From: Brasilonema sp. CT11
GTDB lineage: Bacteria > Cyanobacteriota > Cyanobacteriia > Cyanobacteriales > Nostocaceae
Assembly (NCBI RefSeq): GCF_017982655.1
Contig: NZ_JABXYX010000017.1
Span: 42,166 to 106,165, forward strand
Length of the DNA: 64,000 nt
Direction of reading: 5' to 3'
Part shown: piece by piece, positions 54,019-63,450 of the stretch
Layout: each line of letters opens with the position of its first letter
Position numbering within the stretch: the stretch's first letter is position 1
Notes under the pieces: generated by a model
What the model was told of the DNA's origin: nothing
Databases searched by the model: none
Seen by the model: only the letters and a program-made list of their open reading frames with translations
Program-made: the position numbers and the translations under genes

Positions 54019-54531
54019 TGTAGAGACGTTGCATGTGAGTCCAGCGCGCATTAAAATGGTTTCTCTGCGCAGGCGACAGGCAAACCTTCAGGGCAACGCA
54101 ATACGGTTAGGTTAAGATCCCCCCGCCTGCGACGACCCATTAAAAAGGGGGTAATAGAGGGTTAAAAACCCCCTTTTTGACGCAGGGGTGTTTCATTTCC
54201 TCAAAGGCTCATAATGTCAAGGGTTTGTGAAGCGCGATTGCTCTAATTTTTCTGGAGAATAATTGAATTTTTTGGATCAAAATGTAGGTTCTCTATCACT
54301 TCTGTCCTAAAAATCATCGCGCTACGTATTGACAAATCCTCCCTGCTTATCGAATGAAACAGCCCTGCCTTTTTAAGGGGAGCCAGTGCGTTGGGAAGCC
54401 AGTACTGTAGGAGGGTTTCCCTCCGTAGGTATCTGGCATCCGGCTCTGCCGACTTGTAGCACCTGGCGTGGGTTGGGGGGATCTTCAAAATATTAAAAAA
54501 CCGAACCGTATTGAAGGGCAACGTCTCTACA
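54019..54531. mobile_element. 513-bp interval bounded by 14-bp perfect inverted repeats
   Basis: TGTAGAGACGTTGC (54019-54032) is matched by its exact complement at 54518-54531. This end sequence is common in cyanobacterial MITEs. The interior is a mosaic with a 37-nt hairpin at 54142-54178 (AAAAAGGGGG / CCCCCTTTTT) and low-complexity palindromes. It may be one element with insertions inside, or two separate short elements facing each other. The surrounding gap 53743-54647 has no supported gene. Confidence 0.5.
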
Positions 54532-54647
54532 CGTGTGGAATTTACAGCACATTCGTGTCACGCTAAGTCACAAGATATCCCGTTGAGAGAACGCTTGAGG
54601 GAGGTCCTGATTCTGTGACTATCACGTGAAAAGCGCTAGAAAAAACC

Positions 54648-55466
54648 TCAACGTGAGGTTGCTCTAGCGCCTGTGAATCTTTGATAACGCGGTTGTTTGT
54701 CTTGAGGAGCACTCATCAATAAAACCTTTTCCAACAGCCAAGGAGCAATGCGGTTACACCATACGGCTACATGACTTTGCCATCCTACTAAGATTTCTGG
54801 TGAATCTCTTTGTAGTCCGCTAACAAGTGTTTGAGCCACTTTCTGGGGAGTTATGGGTATCACCCAGCGAAACCACTCTAACTCTCGCACCATATCAGTA
54901 TCGGTTAGGGATGGTAACAAGGCTACAACTCGGATGTTGTGTTTGGCTAGCTCGCTGCGCAAGGCTTGAGTGAACCCTATAATTGCAAACTTGGTGGCTG
55001 AATAAGTTGCCATTGTTGGTGCAGCCACTTTGCCCATCAAGCTAGATACGTTAACGATTGTCCCTGAGCCTTGTGCTAGCATGCGTCGGGCAACTAGACG
55101 AGTCATGGTGTACATTCCGATTAAATTGACGTTTATCTCTACCTGCACATTTGGTAGTCGAGACTCTAAAAAGGGTGTTTGGTGGGCAACTCCAGCACAG
55201 TTAACAAGTAGATCAATTGGTCCATAATCTCGCCAAGCTTGGGCGATCGCAATATTAACTTCCACCACTTCAGACAAATCCAAAGGCAAGATCACAGCCT
55301 CCACACCAAGCATCTCTATTTCAGAGGCTACTTCAGCTAAACAACCACTGTCTCGTGCAACCAACAACAAGCGTTTTATTCCTTGCCTTGCTAATTCAAA
55401 GGCGATCGCTCGCCCAATACCACGTGAAGCCCCAGTAACAAGAGCCGTCTTTCCTTGAATATCCAC
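54648..55466 (-). CDS. short-chain dehydrogenase/reductase (SDR)
   Basis: About 272 residues. The NAD(P) motif is TALVTGASRGIGRAIAFELA, followed by LVNCAGVAHQTPF and the catalytic Ser/Tyr/Lys in VNVSSLMG and TYSATKFAIIG. This is a classical SDR that oxidises or reduces an alcohol/ketone; the substrate is not evident. The start is GTG at 55466 (MDIQGKTALVTG) because GGAGG lies 9 bp upstream; the longer frame to 55523 has no SD and lacks family similarity. Confidence 0.9.
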   Translation of the reverse strand: MDIQGKTALVTGASRGIGRAIAFELARQGIKRLLLVARDSGCLAEVASEIEMLGVEAVILPLDLSEVVEVNIAIAQAWRDYGPIDLLVNCAGVAHQTPFLESRLPNVQVEINVNLIGMYTMTRLVARRMLAQGSGTIVNVSSLMGKVAAPTMATYSATKFAIIGFTQALRSELAKHNIRVVALLPSLTDTDMVRELEWFRWVIPITPQKVAQTLVSGLQRDSPEILVGWQSHVAVWCNRIAPWLLEKVLLMSAPQDKQPRYQRFTGARATSR

Positions 55467-56052
55467 AACAAAAACCTCCTGAGTTAAATCAGTAGTTGTT
55501 ATCAAAATTTCAAATGATAACAACTACTGATAACTGGTAACTGATAGCTGACAACTGGTAACTGGTTGAACCAAATCGTTCGCAGTAAGAAGCTTCTCTT
55601 ACCGCATTCTTGGAGAAAAACTTTGGGTATGTCTTTAGTCAGATTTCAGTAAACTTTGAGTTGGACTGGCAATATGTAACAATCAAGCAAATCAACAACT
55701 GTCTCAAGTCGTCTTTGGTGTAGCCAAACGAGCAACAGAAATATCTCTTAGCTGTCTTACCGGAAAATTGGTGTAAACCAGTCAGAGAAATACCTTTCGG
55801 ACAATACTACAATCAGTGAATCAGTGAAAAGCCAAGATTAACATGTAGCATGGATGGCACCTCTTTTAGATATAAGTGTCTACCAGAACCAATTGTCTTT
55901 GCATACGCTAGCAAGGGGATCAAGTACTTGCAACATTTCTTAATCATATTCATTAAGTTTTACTTAACTTTACAAAGCTCTCAGAAATGACGAAGGAGCA
56001 ACAGTGCTTTATTCTTGGTTTTAGTAACTTCTAAATGAGGAGCGACAAGACT
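55467..56052. other. intergenic region between divergent genes
   Basis: About 585 bp. Contains short direct repeats of ACTGGTAACTG at about 55529-55565. It should hold promoters for the SDR and dhaK genes; I cannot point to one with confidence. No gene seen. Confidence 0.4.
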
Positions 56053-57126
56053 ATGAAAAAGCTTATTAATAAACCTGAAGACTTTATACGCGAAAATCTA
56101 GAGGGTATCGCTGCGGCTCACCCCGATTTGATTAAAGTAAATTATGAGCCTGCTTTTGTTTATCGAACCGATGCACCTGCGCAAGGGAAAGTAGCAATTA
56201 TTTCAGGTGGAGGGAGCGGTCACGAGCCAATGCATGCGGGGTTTGTGGGGATGGGAATGCTGGATGCTGCCTGTCCAGGAGAGGTTTTCACTTCTCCTAC
56301 CCCAGACCAAATGCTGTCAGCAGCAAAGATAGTAGATGGTGGTGCTGGTATCCTTTATATCGTCAAGAATTACAGCGGCGATGTGATGAACTTTGAGATG
56401 GCAACGGAGTTAGCCCGTAGCGAAGGTATCCAGGTATTAAGTATTCTGATTGATGATGATGTGGCAGTTAAGGACAGCCTCTATACTCAGGGACGCCGTG
56501 GTGTAGGGACGACAGTCCTAGCAGAAAAAATTTGTGGTGCGGCGGCACAGCAGGGGTATGATTTGCACAAGATCGCAGATTTGTGTCGTTATGTAAATAA
56601 AAATGGTCGAAGTATGGGAATGGCGCTGACTTCCTGCACGGTACCCGCGCGGATGACGCCAACCTTTGAATTAGGCGATCGCGAAATCGAAATGGGCATC
56701 GGTATCCACGGTGAACCAGGACGCAAACGCATGAACCTGAAATCAGCCGATGAAATAACTGAGATGCTGGCGCTATCAATTATCGAGGATGCACCTTACA
56801 CCCGGACACTGCGCGAGTGGGATGAAGAAAAAGGCGAGTGGATGGATGTGGAACTGATTGATCCGGTTTTTCAGCAAGGTGATAAAGTATTAGCTTTCGT
56901 CAATAGTATGGGGGGTACTCCGATTTCTGAACTTTATATCATCTACCGCAAACTGGCTGAAATCTGCGAAAAGAAAGGACTGCAGATTGTGCGAAACCTG
57001 ATTGGTCCTTACATCACTTCTTTGGATATGCAAGGTTGTTCGATAACACTGCTAAAGTTGGATGATGAGATGATTCGGTTATGGGATGCACCTGTAAAAA
57101 CACCAAGTCTGCGGTGGGGAGTTTGA
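56053..57126 (+). CDS. dhaK: dihydroxyacetone kinase, substrate-binding subunit
   Basis: About 357 residues. The DhaK fold is recognised by [32 protein letters not shown] and the substrate-binding His in [12 protein letters not shown], which holds dihydroxyacetone as a hemiaminal. It works with DhaL (next gene) to make dihydroxyacetone phosphate. The preferred ATG is 56053 ([11 protein letters not shown]); an upstream in-frame ATG at 56035 overlaps the likely SD (GAGGAG). Confidence 0.95.
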   Translation: MKKLINKPEDFIRENLEGIAAAHPDLIKVNYEPAFVYRTDAPAQGKVAIISGGGSGHEPMHAGFVGMGMLDAACPGEVFTSPTPDQMLSAAKIVDGGAGILYIVKNYSGDVMNFEMATELARSEGIQVLSILIDDDVAVKDSLYTQGRRGVGTTVLAEKICGAAAQQGYDLHKIADLCRYVNKNGRSMGMALTSCTVPARMTPTFELGDREIEMGIGIHGEPGRKRMNLKSADEITEMLALSIIEDAPYTRTLREWDEEKGEWMDVELIDPVFQQGDKVLAFVNSMGGTPISELYIIYRKLAEICEKKGLQIVRNLIGPYITSLDMQGCSITLLKLDDEMIRLWDAPVKTPSLRWGV

Positions 57127-57129
57127 TGT

Positions 57130-57768
57130 ATGGTGACAAAAGAGCAGATTTTACGATGGTTGCAAACATTTGCAACCCAGATAGAGCAAAATAAAGATTA
57201 TTTGACAGAATTAGATGCGGCGATTGGAGATGCTGATCACGGGATCAATATAGATCGCGGTTTCAAAAAGGCGATCGCTCAGTTACCGACTGTTGCAGAT
57301 AAAGACATCGGTAGCATTTTGAAAACAGTGAGCATGACTCTGATTTCCTCAATCGGCGGTGCAAGTGGTCCTCTTTATGGGACTTTCTTTCTACGAGCAA
57401 GTACAGCTGTGGCTGCAAAGGAAGAACTTACTGCTGAAGATATGCTTGAAATGCTCAAAGCAGGATTAAATGGTGTGCTTGGGCGTGGTAAAGCACAACT
57501 TGGCGACAAAACGATGATAGATGTCCTAACTCCGGCAGTTATCGCTTTTCAAGAAGCTGTGAGTCAGGGGCAGGGTACATTGGAAGCAATGCAACGCGCT
57601 GTAGCAGCAGCAGAACAGGGGGTGAAAGATACTGCGCCGATGATTGCCAAAAAAGGACGAGCGAGTTATTTGGGAGAACGCAGCATAGGACATCAAGATC
57701 CAGGGGCGACTTCTTGTTATTGGATGCTGAAGAGTTTGTTGACAGTGCTAGAAAGTTCTGATGTATGA
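57130..57768 (+). CDS. dhaL: dihydroxyacetone kinase, nucleotide-binding subunit
   Basis: 212 residues. DhaL signatures are LDAAIGDADHGINIDRGF (Mg/ADP-binding Asp residues), SIGGASGPLYGTFF and QLGDKTMIDVL. It carries the ADP cofactor that phosphorylates dihydroxyacetone bound to DhaK. The gene starts 3 bp after dhaK. The third PTS-type subunit, DhaM, which rephosphorylates ADP in bacteria with this layout, is not encoded in the window. Confidence 0.95.
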   Translation: MVTKEQILRWLQTFATQIEQNKDYLTELDAAIGDADHGINIDRGFKKAIAQLPTVADKDIGSILKTVSMTLISSIGGASGPLYGTFFLRASTAVAAKEELTAEDMLEMLKAGLNGVLGRGKAQLGDKTMIDVLTPAVIAFQEAVSQGQGTLEAMQRAVAAAEQGVKDTAPMIAKKGRASYLGERSIGHQDPGATSCYWMLKSLLTVLESSDV

Positions 57769-57828
57769 AGCAAAAGAGTTCACCCTGATTTCTATTTTTC
57801 CTCTGCCTAGAGTCATAAAAAAGAGTTA

Positions 57829-57857
57829 TTGACATAGATAAAAAGCTGTGGGATATT
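57829..57857 (+). promoter_or_regulatory. candidate sigma-70 promoter
   Basis: TTGACA at 57829-57834, a 17-bp spacer, then GATATT at 57852-57857. It is 230 bp upstream of the surface-protein gene. The -35 is exact; the -10 matches four of six positions. The gap 57769-58088 shows no gene. Confidence 0.35.
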
Positions 57858-58088
57858 TCTATTAAATTACGGTACGATAGTGTATTTACAGTACTTAAAA
57901 GAAAGTTTCTTACTTAAAGGCTTTGAGAAACTGAGAAGCTAATTTACCAAAGATGTGGAGAAGTTTAAAACTTCGCTTGTTGCAACAGCAGGCGCGAAGC
58001 TGTACATGTTTAAGACTGTGCGGCTGGTTTTGTTCTGCTTAGTTGATTCAGTCAAGCAAGTTTATTTTAGGTGTCTATTTAAGGTGAA

Positions 58089-59030
58089 ATGCTCTTGAAA
58101 ACTATCTTTGCAAACACGATCACGTACCCTAAGGGAGCGCTAAGCGCGATGGCGAGCGCAACAACAGCTGCCTCTATATCAATCGCTTCCCTAGTGGTCA
58201 CACTGCCTGCTATGGCAGCATCATTCACTCAGTTTTCGTTTAAAACTAATGTTACGGCTAGTCCGATTAACGATCCTACAGGTAATCTGTTAAATGACCC
58301 CACAAGAGATATCCGGCTGGACTCAGTGGTGTTTAATGGAAACACGACTAGCAACTTTGAGGTTGTCAAACAGGCAAAGATTCTCCAAAACGATACCTAC
58401 ACCCTCGACGATGGAAGTGTCCTGGGCGTACTCCATTCAGGACGAGGTCCCAATACCCCCAGCGACAATCTGCTTGGAGAAGGTCCCTCAAAACCCAACC
58501 CAACTGATCAAGACATTGTTAACAGTTTGGGCAATCTAAATCTGAATAGTATTCTGGTCACGCGTGAAAATGCAAATAAAGCAAGTATCGAGGTCTCTTT
58601 CGAGAATCCCGTGAATACTTTCTTGTTCTGGGAGCGTGGTGGAACACCGGGTGGAGCAGTTGCAGGCGATAGCGATTTATTGGTTGAAGCGCTGGACGAT
58701 AATAATGCAGTTGTAGCAAGTTACAAAATATTGAGGCAAAACTACACGAAAGCTGACTACAACATCAGTACTGAGGTCATTCCAGTTCTTAACAATGGAC
58801 CTTTCAATATTGGGTCTCAAGGCATTAGGCTGGATGGAATTACCACGAAAACACTGCGATTAACTAGCTCTAACAATAATGGGCTACTCGCTGGTGTTCC
58901 TAACGACAACGGACCTGATTTCAAAATTGTGGCAGCAACAACAGTGGGCGAACCCACCACTATTGTGGGTGCGCTGGTAGTCGGCAGTTTCGGAGCCGTC
59001 CTAAAGCGTAAGAGAACAGTTGCAGGCTGA
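58089..59030 (+). CDS. PEP-CTERM-like exported surface protein
   Basis: 313 residues. A long N-terminal signal peptide ends near VTLPAMAASF. The mature part is a beta-rich, Asn/Asp-rich domain (e.g. DSVVFNGNTTSNFEV). The C-terminal tail is VGEPTTIVGALVVGSFGAVL followed by KRKR, the three-part sorting signal of exosortase substrates, with GEP in place of PEP. It should be processed by an exosortase and delivered outside the cell. No exosortase gene is in the window. Confidence 0.85.
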   Translation: MLLKTIFANTITYPKGALSAMASATTAASISIASLVVTLPAMAASFTQFSFKTNVTASPINDPTGNLLNDPTRDIRLDSVVFNGNTTSNFEVVKQAKILQNDTYTLDDGSVLGVLHSGRGPNTPSDNLLGEGPSKPNPTDQDIVNSLGNLNLNSILVTRENANKASIEVSFENPVNTFLFWERGGTPGGAVAGDSDLLVEALDDNNAVVASYKILRQNYTKADYNISTEVIPVLNNGPFNIGSQGIRLDGITTKTLRLTSSNNNGLLAGVPNDNGPDFKIVAATTVGEPTTIVGALVVGSFGAVLKRKRTVAG

Positions 59031-59049
59031 TCTAGCAAACATCTTTGAT

Positions 59050-59085
59050 CTGTGAGAATTCTTTACTGGGAAAGAATCCTCACAG
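59050..59085 (+). terminator. hairpin terminator after the surface-protein gene
   Basis: CTGTGAG-A-ATTCTTT pairs with AAAGAAT-C-CTCACAG around a 6-nt loop, 19 bp after the stop codon and followed by an AT-rich stretch (TTATTTATAG). Confidence 0.65.
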
Positions 59086-59440
59086 TTATTTATAGCCCTA
59101 AGTACATATCCTTATTGAAGGGAGTCGGAAATTATGAGATTGTACTAAGCCTCTGTTTGACTGTCTACTAATTAATCTCACCAATGCTAACTATTTTTAA
59201 CACGATGTTTATGATATAGGACTAGTATTTGATTTTTGAAAAAGCTCCGCATATCTGGAGAGATATAAAATGAAAGGTAGTGTTTCTAATGAACTACTCA
59301 AACATCCACTTTAAACGAGAGAATGTTGGAATTAAAGCACAGAAACGTCGAACCCAAGTTTTAGCCTGCAACCACATATCTCCTATTAGACAAGCGTAAT
59401 AAATTTTTACTACACTTGTCTTGTAATATTGAAATTATAG
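59086..59440. other. intergenic region
   Basis: About 355 bp with no gene, repeat or clear signal that I can identify. Confidence 0.4.
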
Positions 59441-59674
59441 CTATTCGCCTAATTCCGCCCTATATTGATAAATGATTTCCTGTATTGACTCAAGAGATTT
59501 AACACTCTCGATAGCTTCAATCAATTGATAAAATTCATTCTGTGGCGGTAATTTCCCTCTTTGAATTTTATATTCGCTTTGCAATCTCTCTAAATGTGAT
59601 TCTAAATATGTTTTAATCAGTTCTAGATATTGCGACACTTCTAAATATTGTGGAAAATTTTCTGAGATCGGCAT
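59441..59674 (-). CDS. small helical hypothetical protein
   Basis: 77 residues, acidic and helical throughout (e.g. YLELIKTYLESHLERLQSEY, then IEAIESVKSLESIQEI), with coiled-coil character. No family recognised. Composition is coding-like and it has its own gap on both sides, but the evidence is limited to that. Confidence 0.5.
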   Translation of the reverse strand: MPISENFPQYLEVSQYLELIKTYLESHLERLQSEYKIQRGKLPPQNEFYQLIEAIESVKSLESIQEIIYQYRAELGE

Positions 59675-59926
59675 TTGAACAGTTCCTAAGAAAAATATAA
59701 TGTTATTACATATTTACTAATTACAAAAAAGACATTAATAAACCGGAAACTGTCCGTAAAGCTTTGGTGTAGTTCTGCGATCGCTTGTTGTAAAAGCTGA
59801 TTGATCATTGTTCGCTCTTAAACAGATACGATTTTCCGTATTATCTCGTACTCTTTTTTAGAAATTAAATATAATTCTTATAGCAGGTAAGCTTAGCTAA
59901 AGCTCAAATTATAGTACAATTGAACC

Positions 59927-61501
59927 ATGAAAATTATATGGTTTCGACGAGATTTACGCTTAACTGATAATGAATGCGTAGCAGAGGCATCAGCCAATGA
60001 TGCCCCCGTATTGCCCTGTTTTATAATCGACCCGTGGTTTTATCAAAAATGGACAGACGTGGGTAAAGCACGGGTAAGATTTTTGTTTGAATCTTTAGAG
60101 AACCTTGACCAAAATTTACGCTCTTTGGGTAGTAATCTGTACTTATTTGAAGGGGATTCGGTAAATATTCTGCAAGAAATAACTCAACAATTGATCCAGC
60201 AAGGACACAAACCGAAACTTTACTTCAATCGTGATGTACAGGTTGAATACGGAATTGAACGCGATCGCACTATCGTTAATTTCTACCAACAACTTAACCT
60301 TGACTACCACATTGGTCTAAACAACTTTCTGCAAATCGACGATGATCACCGCGACCAATGGTTTGACGAATACTATACCTACGTTAGACAAACATCTCAC
60401 CCAACTCCTATTCACATTAACACCCCACAAATATCTTTCAACCTACCCCAACTTAGTTTTACTGAACTCAAACACAAGTACCACGCTTTTTACGAAACGA
60501 AGAAAGTCTATTTCAAAGGTGGAGAAACGCAAGCGCAAAAAACTTTAGACTCATTTCTTACCAAAAGATTTTATGGGTATCATTGGAAACTCTCCCGCCC
60601 GTGGGCGGCACAACAGAAGGCAACGTCCCATCTTTCCCCTCATTTAACATTTGGTACAATCTCTGTGAGAAATGTGTACCAGCGTACAAAGGCACGAGCT
60701 ACAGAACTTGCGGATACACCCAAAGCAGAATTTTCCTTAAAAGCATTTCGCGATCGCCTGCGTTGGCACGATAGTTTTACGCAGCGGTTGTATTTTCATC
60801 CAGAAATAGCACATACAAACTTTTATCCGGAGTTTGATGAGTATTACCGACCAGATGAACTCACTCCACAGCAGCAAGAATTATTTCATGCTTGGCAAGA
60901 GGGTATAACTGGTTTTCCAATGGTTGATGCGAACATGCGTCAACTTAAAACAATGGGCTGGATGAATTTCCGCATGCGAGCGATGTGTGCTACTTTCCTA
61001 ACTATTAATTGCGGTATCTCTTGGCATCATGGAGCAAAACATTACATGAACTGCTTAGTAGATGGCGATTTAGCTATTAACAATTGGCAATGGCAGATGC
61101 AGGCTGGTATTACTAATCCCCTTAGTGATACTTTCCGCATATACAATCCCAATAAAAATATTGAAGAAAAAGACTCAGATTTACGCTTCATTTACCACTG
61201 GATACCGAAGTTACTCGGATATAGTTTACCTGAAATTCTCGAAGGCAAGTATATAGAGCATGGTTTATACCCATCACCAATTTTAGATTGGGCGCAGACC
61301 AGGCTGATTAATGGCAAGATTGTTTCAGATATTCGTAAGCGTGTCAAACAACGACTACTGATTGAAGGTGGCAAGGAGTGCGAAAACGCTTTAGCAACTA
61401 AAACAGCAGTAAATAAATACGTTGAATCCAAAGATAAACAGTACCAACAATTTAAGAAATTAGAATCACAATTTGGGCACCAAGGGAGTGCGCTTCCTTA
61501 G
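59927..61501 (+). CDS. cryptochrome/photolyase family flavoprotein
   Basis: 524 residues. The N-terminal Rossmann-like antenna domain starts MKIIWFRRDLRLTDNECVAE. The C-terminal FAD domain has WKLSRPWAAQQKATSHLSPH, FRDRLRWHDSFTQRL and INNWQWQMQAGITNPLSDTF, the FAD- and lesion-facing core. Overall it matches cyanobacterial photolyase-related proteins rather than the classical PhrA arrangement (the usual NNGGWQW is INNWQWQM). It could repair UV damage or act as a blue-light sensor; sequence alone does not decide. The C-terminal 90 residues are lysine-rich. Confidence 0.9.
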   Translation: MKIIWFRRDLRLTDNECVAEASANDAPVLPCFIIDPWFYQKWTDVGKARVRFLFESLENLDQNLRSLGSNLYLFEGDSVNILQEITQQLIQQGHKPKLYFNRDVQVEYGIERDRTIVNFYQQLNLDYHIGLNNFLQIDDDHRDQWFDEYYTYVRQTSHPTPIHINTPQISFNLPQLSFTELKHKYHAFYETKKVYFKGGETQAQKTLDSFLTKRFYGYHWKLSRPWAAQQKATSHLSPHLTFGTISVRNVYQRTKARATELADTPKAEFSLKAFRDRLRWHDSFTQRLYFHPEIAHTNFYPEFDEYYRPDELTPQQQELFHAWQEGITGFPMVDANMRQLKTMGWMNFRMRAMCATFLTINCGISWHHGAKHYMNCLVDGDLAINNWQWQMQAGITNPLSDTFRIYNPNKNIEEKDSDLRFIYHWIPKLLGYSLPEILEGKYIEHGLYPSPILDWAQTRLINGKIVSDIRKRVKQRLLIEGGKECENALATKTAVNKYVESKDKQYQQFKKLESQFGHQGSALP

Positions 61502-61837
61502 AACTTTCTCCCAATTAGCACTCTAACACTAGAGGTGAGAAGCATATGCATAAGTTAATTTTTCTGCACTTAATAAAAGGCAGGTGAGTACATCACTACC
61601 CGCCCTAACCATCGGATTTCTTAATTTCTCTCGTCTTCTATGCCCCTCGCCTTTGGTGGTGAGGGATTTTATTTTAAAACATAGCAAGCATTCCAAACAC
61701 CCTAAGATGCTCTAGCAGAACACCGAGATAATGCTTGCTATGTGGCGGTTACGGATGTTTTTTTTCAAATTAACTAATCACCGCAAAAGCTAGATTTTTT
61801 GTACATCCGGATACTGCACAAAAAACTCTACCATCCT
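61502..61837. other. structured intergenic region with 13-bp perfect inverted repeat
   Basis: CATAGCAAGCATT (61680-61692) pairs with AATGCTTGCTATG (61730-61742) across 37 nt. Just beyond, CGGATGT (about 61753-61759) is complementary to ACATCCG (about 61803-61809), with a T-run between. This may be an RNA structure, a terminator or the end of a decayed IS200/IS605-type element. No gene seen. Confidence 0.4.
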
Positions 61838-62104
61838 CTAAAGCCCATCGTTTTGGTGCATTTGTTCCTGCCAAATGGAGGAACTCTTGGTTCCTTTATG
61901 CTGCTTGTCTTTTTTCTTTAATTCCATGTAAACATTAATCTCGTTAACTTCTATATCATGCTCAATTCTAGTTACTATCCAGTTCTCCTTTTTTAGGTAA
62001 ATTTCCTCTCCTATTCTGGGAATAAACTCTAGATCATAGAATTTTTTTAGAAAATCTTTTTGGTTTTCTTCCCATAAGATTACTTTGACTGCTTCTTTGC
62101 TCAT
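61838..62104 (-). CDS. small hypothetical protein
   Basis: 88 residues. The body (KVILWEENQKDFLKKFYDLE, then IPRIGEEIYLKKENWIVTR and VNVYMELKKKD-like end) suggests a small beta-rich fold of the kind seen in phage- or plasmid-borne accessory proteins. No family recognised. It is a plausible gene: the sequence is coding-like and non-repetitive. Confidence 0.55.
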   Translation of the reverse strand: MSKEAVKVILWEENQKDFLKKFYDLEFIPRIGEEIYLKKENWIVTRIEHDIEVNEINVYMELKKKDKQHKGTKSSSIWQEQMHQNDGL

Positions 62105-62351
62105 TGATTCAGTAGTTTAAGGAAATAAGGGAGCAAGTTTATCTTAAGTAATTAATTTCTGAATTACTGCTTATCTCAAACCAACTTTTGTCTTATTCAT
62201 GTAATACGCTAATTCACTTTAGATAGCAATCAATTTTAGAGTCACGTGTTACGCCTTCAGGCGTCTGCGCTGCGCAGACGCCTCTGCTTGACTGTCAACT
62301 AGTTAATTCCTTACAATAAAGTAAGAATTTTTATAAAAGTAAGGAAAGCTC

Positions 62352-62597
62352 ATGTCCATTGCTACAATTACTAGTAAAGGTCAGACAACTATCCCAAAGG
62401 AAATTCGGGAGAAACTAAACTTGCGTCCAGGCGATCGCATTCATTTCATTGTTGAACCAGACGGCAAAGTCTACATTCAGCCGGTGAATATTCAAGTTGA
62501 GGAATTGTCTGGTATCCTCCATAAGCCAGAAAGGAAACCAGTGTCTATCGAGGAAATGAATAAAGCAATTGAGCAATGTGCTGGTAACTTGTCATGA
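62352..62597 (+). CDS. vapB: AbrB/SpoVT-type antitoxin (VapB-like)
   Basis: 81 residues. The N-terminal swapped-hairpin domain SIATITSKGQTTIPKEIREK then LNLRPGDRIHFIVEPDG is the AbrB/MazE fold that binds operator DNA. The C-terminal half (ELSGILHKPERKPVSIEEM) should wrap the toxin. It overlaps the PIN toxin gene by 4 bp (ATGA at 62594). Both are probably under autoregulation from the 62300-62350 region. Confidence 0.9.
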   Translation: MSIATITSKGQTTIPKEIREKLNLRPGDRIHFIVEPDGKVYIQPVNIQVEELSGILHKPERKPVSIEEMNKAIEQCAGNLS

Positions 62598-63007
62598 ATG
62601 GACTAGATACTAACGTTCTAGTTCGTTATCTAGTTCAAGATGACATCGAACAAGGTAGACTTGCGGCGGAGTACATCAAGCAGGTTAAGGCAAGTGGTGA
62701 AACCTGTTTCATCAACAACATCGTTCTTTGTGAACTCGTTTGGGTACTCAAAAGTTCCTATAAACTCAGCAGAAGTGAAATTATCGACGTTCTTGAAAAA
62801 ATACTGAGAACGGATGCGTTTGACTTTGAAAACAGAGAAACGGCTTGGTTATCGGTACAAGACATGAAAAAGGGAAAAGCTGATTTCTCGGACTATTTCA
62901 TTGTGAAGTTAAACAAGCAGGCAAGCTGTAGTGAAACCGCTACATTTCACACAAAATTCCAAGAAGTTGAGGAAATCCGGTTACTTTCTACTTACAAAAA
63001 TGCTTAA
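62594..63007 (+). CDS. vapC: PIN-domain toxin (VapC-like)
   Basis: 137 residues. The PIN acidic residues are Asp5 (GLDTNVLVRYL), Glu in VLCELVWVL, and Asp residues in KGKADFSDYFIV, which bind Mg for RNA cleavage. It is translationally coupled to the upstream antitoxin. Length is normal. Its RNA target cannot be told from sequence. Confidence 0.9.
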   Translation: MNGLDTNVLVRYLVQDDIEQGRLAAEYIKQVKASGETCFINNIVLCELVWVLKSSYKLSRSEIIDVLEKILRTDAFDFENRETAWLSVQDMKKGKADFSDYFIVKLNKQASCSETATFHTKFQEVEEIRLLSTYKNA

Positions 63008-63130
63008 AGAATCTCTGATAAGTCACATGGCTGGAGATTCACCTAACTGCAAAGCCTCCCACTGCGCCGAAGCAAACTGGGAGTATCCCAAATGTTTAAA
63101 TAGCCCGCACTTCGTGCCGCTTCGCTAACA

Positions 63131-63235
63131 GACTATAAGTCTGGGGCTACACAAACAAAGCCTGCCTCCGCAGGCTAGAATCAGTCCACGTAGGTGGACT
63201 TCGCCTGTGTAGCCGCGATTTCTAATCGCCAGGTC
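63131..63235. repeat. palindromic repeat, MITE-like
   Basis: About 105 bp whose two ends are imperfect inverted repeats sharing GGCTACACA. Inside are two perfect 7-bp stems (AGCCTGC-CTCC-GCAGGCT and AGTCCAC-GTAG-GTGGACT). TGTGTAGCCGCGA near the right end also occurs in the MITE at 12079. It occupies part of the 443-bp gap 63008-63450, in which I see no gene. Confidence 0.7.
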
Positions 63236-63450
63236 TTTTTGCTTTAGCTGTGATTAGGAACCTATGGTTGGATGGCAAAATTACCATAGACAATCTGGAG
63301 CAACTTTATCAAGATCTGGTAGCAATCAATTTTAGAGTGAGGCGATCGCTCTTCAATGAAATCTTTGATCACTAAACCACAGTGAAATTACCAGGCGTTA
63401 ATATAAGTATAAGCAACATATAATTTGTCTCTTTTATACAAAAGCCCCCT

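Noticed and set aside
53854..54051. 65-residue open frame on the - strand beside the leader peptide gene
   Set aside because: Tyr/Leu-rich translation of AT-rich DNA, overlapping the TIR; no double-glycine motif, so not a second precursor.
54243..54521. 92-residue open frame on the - strand
   Set aside because: It lies inside the repeat mosaic between the 54019 and 54518 inverted ends; its sequence reads like translated repeat units.
62931..63128. 65-residue open frame overlapping the VapC end
   Set aside because: It starts within vapC in another frame and continues into repeat DNA.
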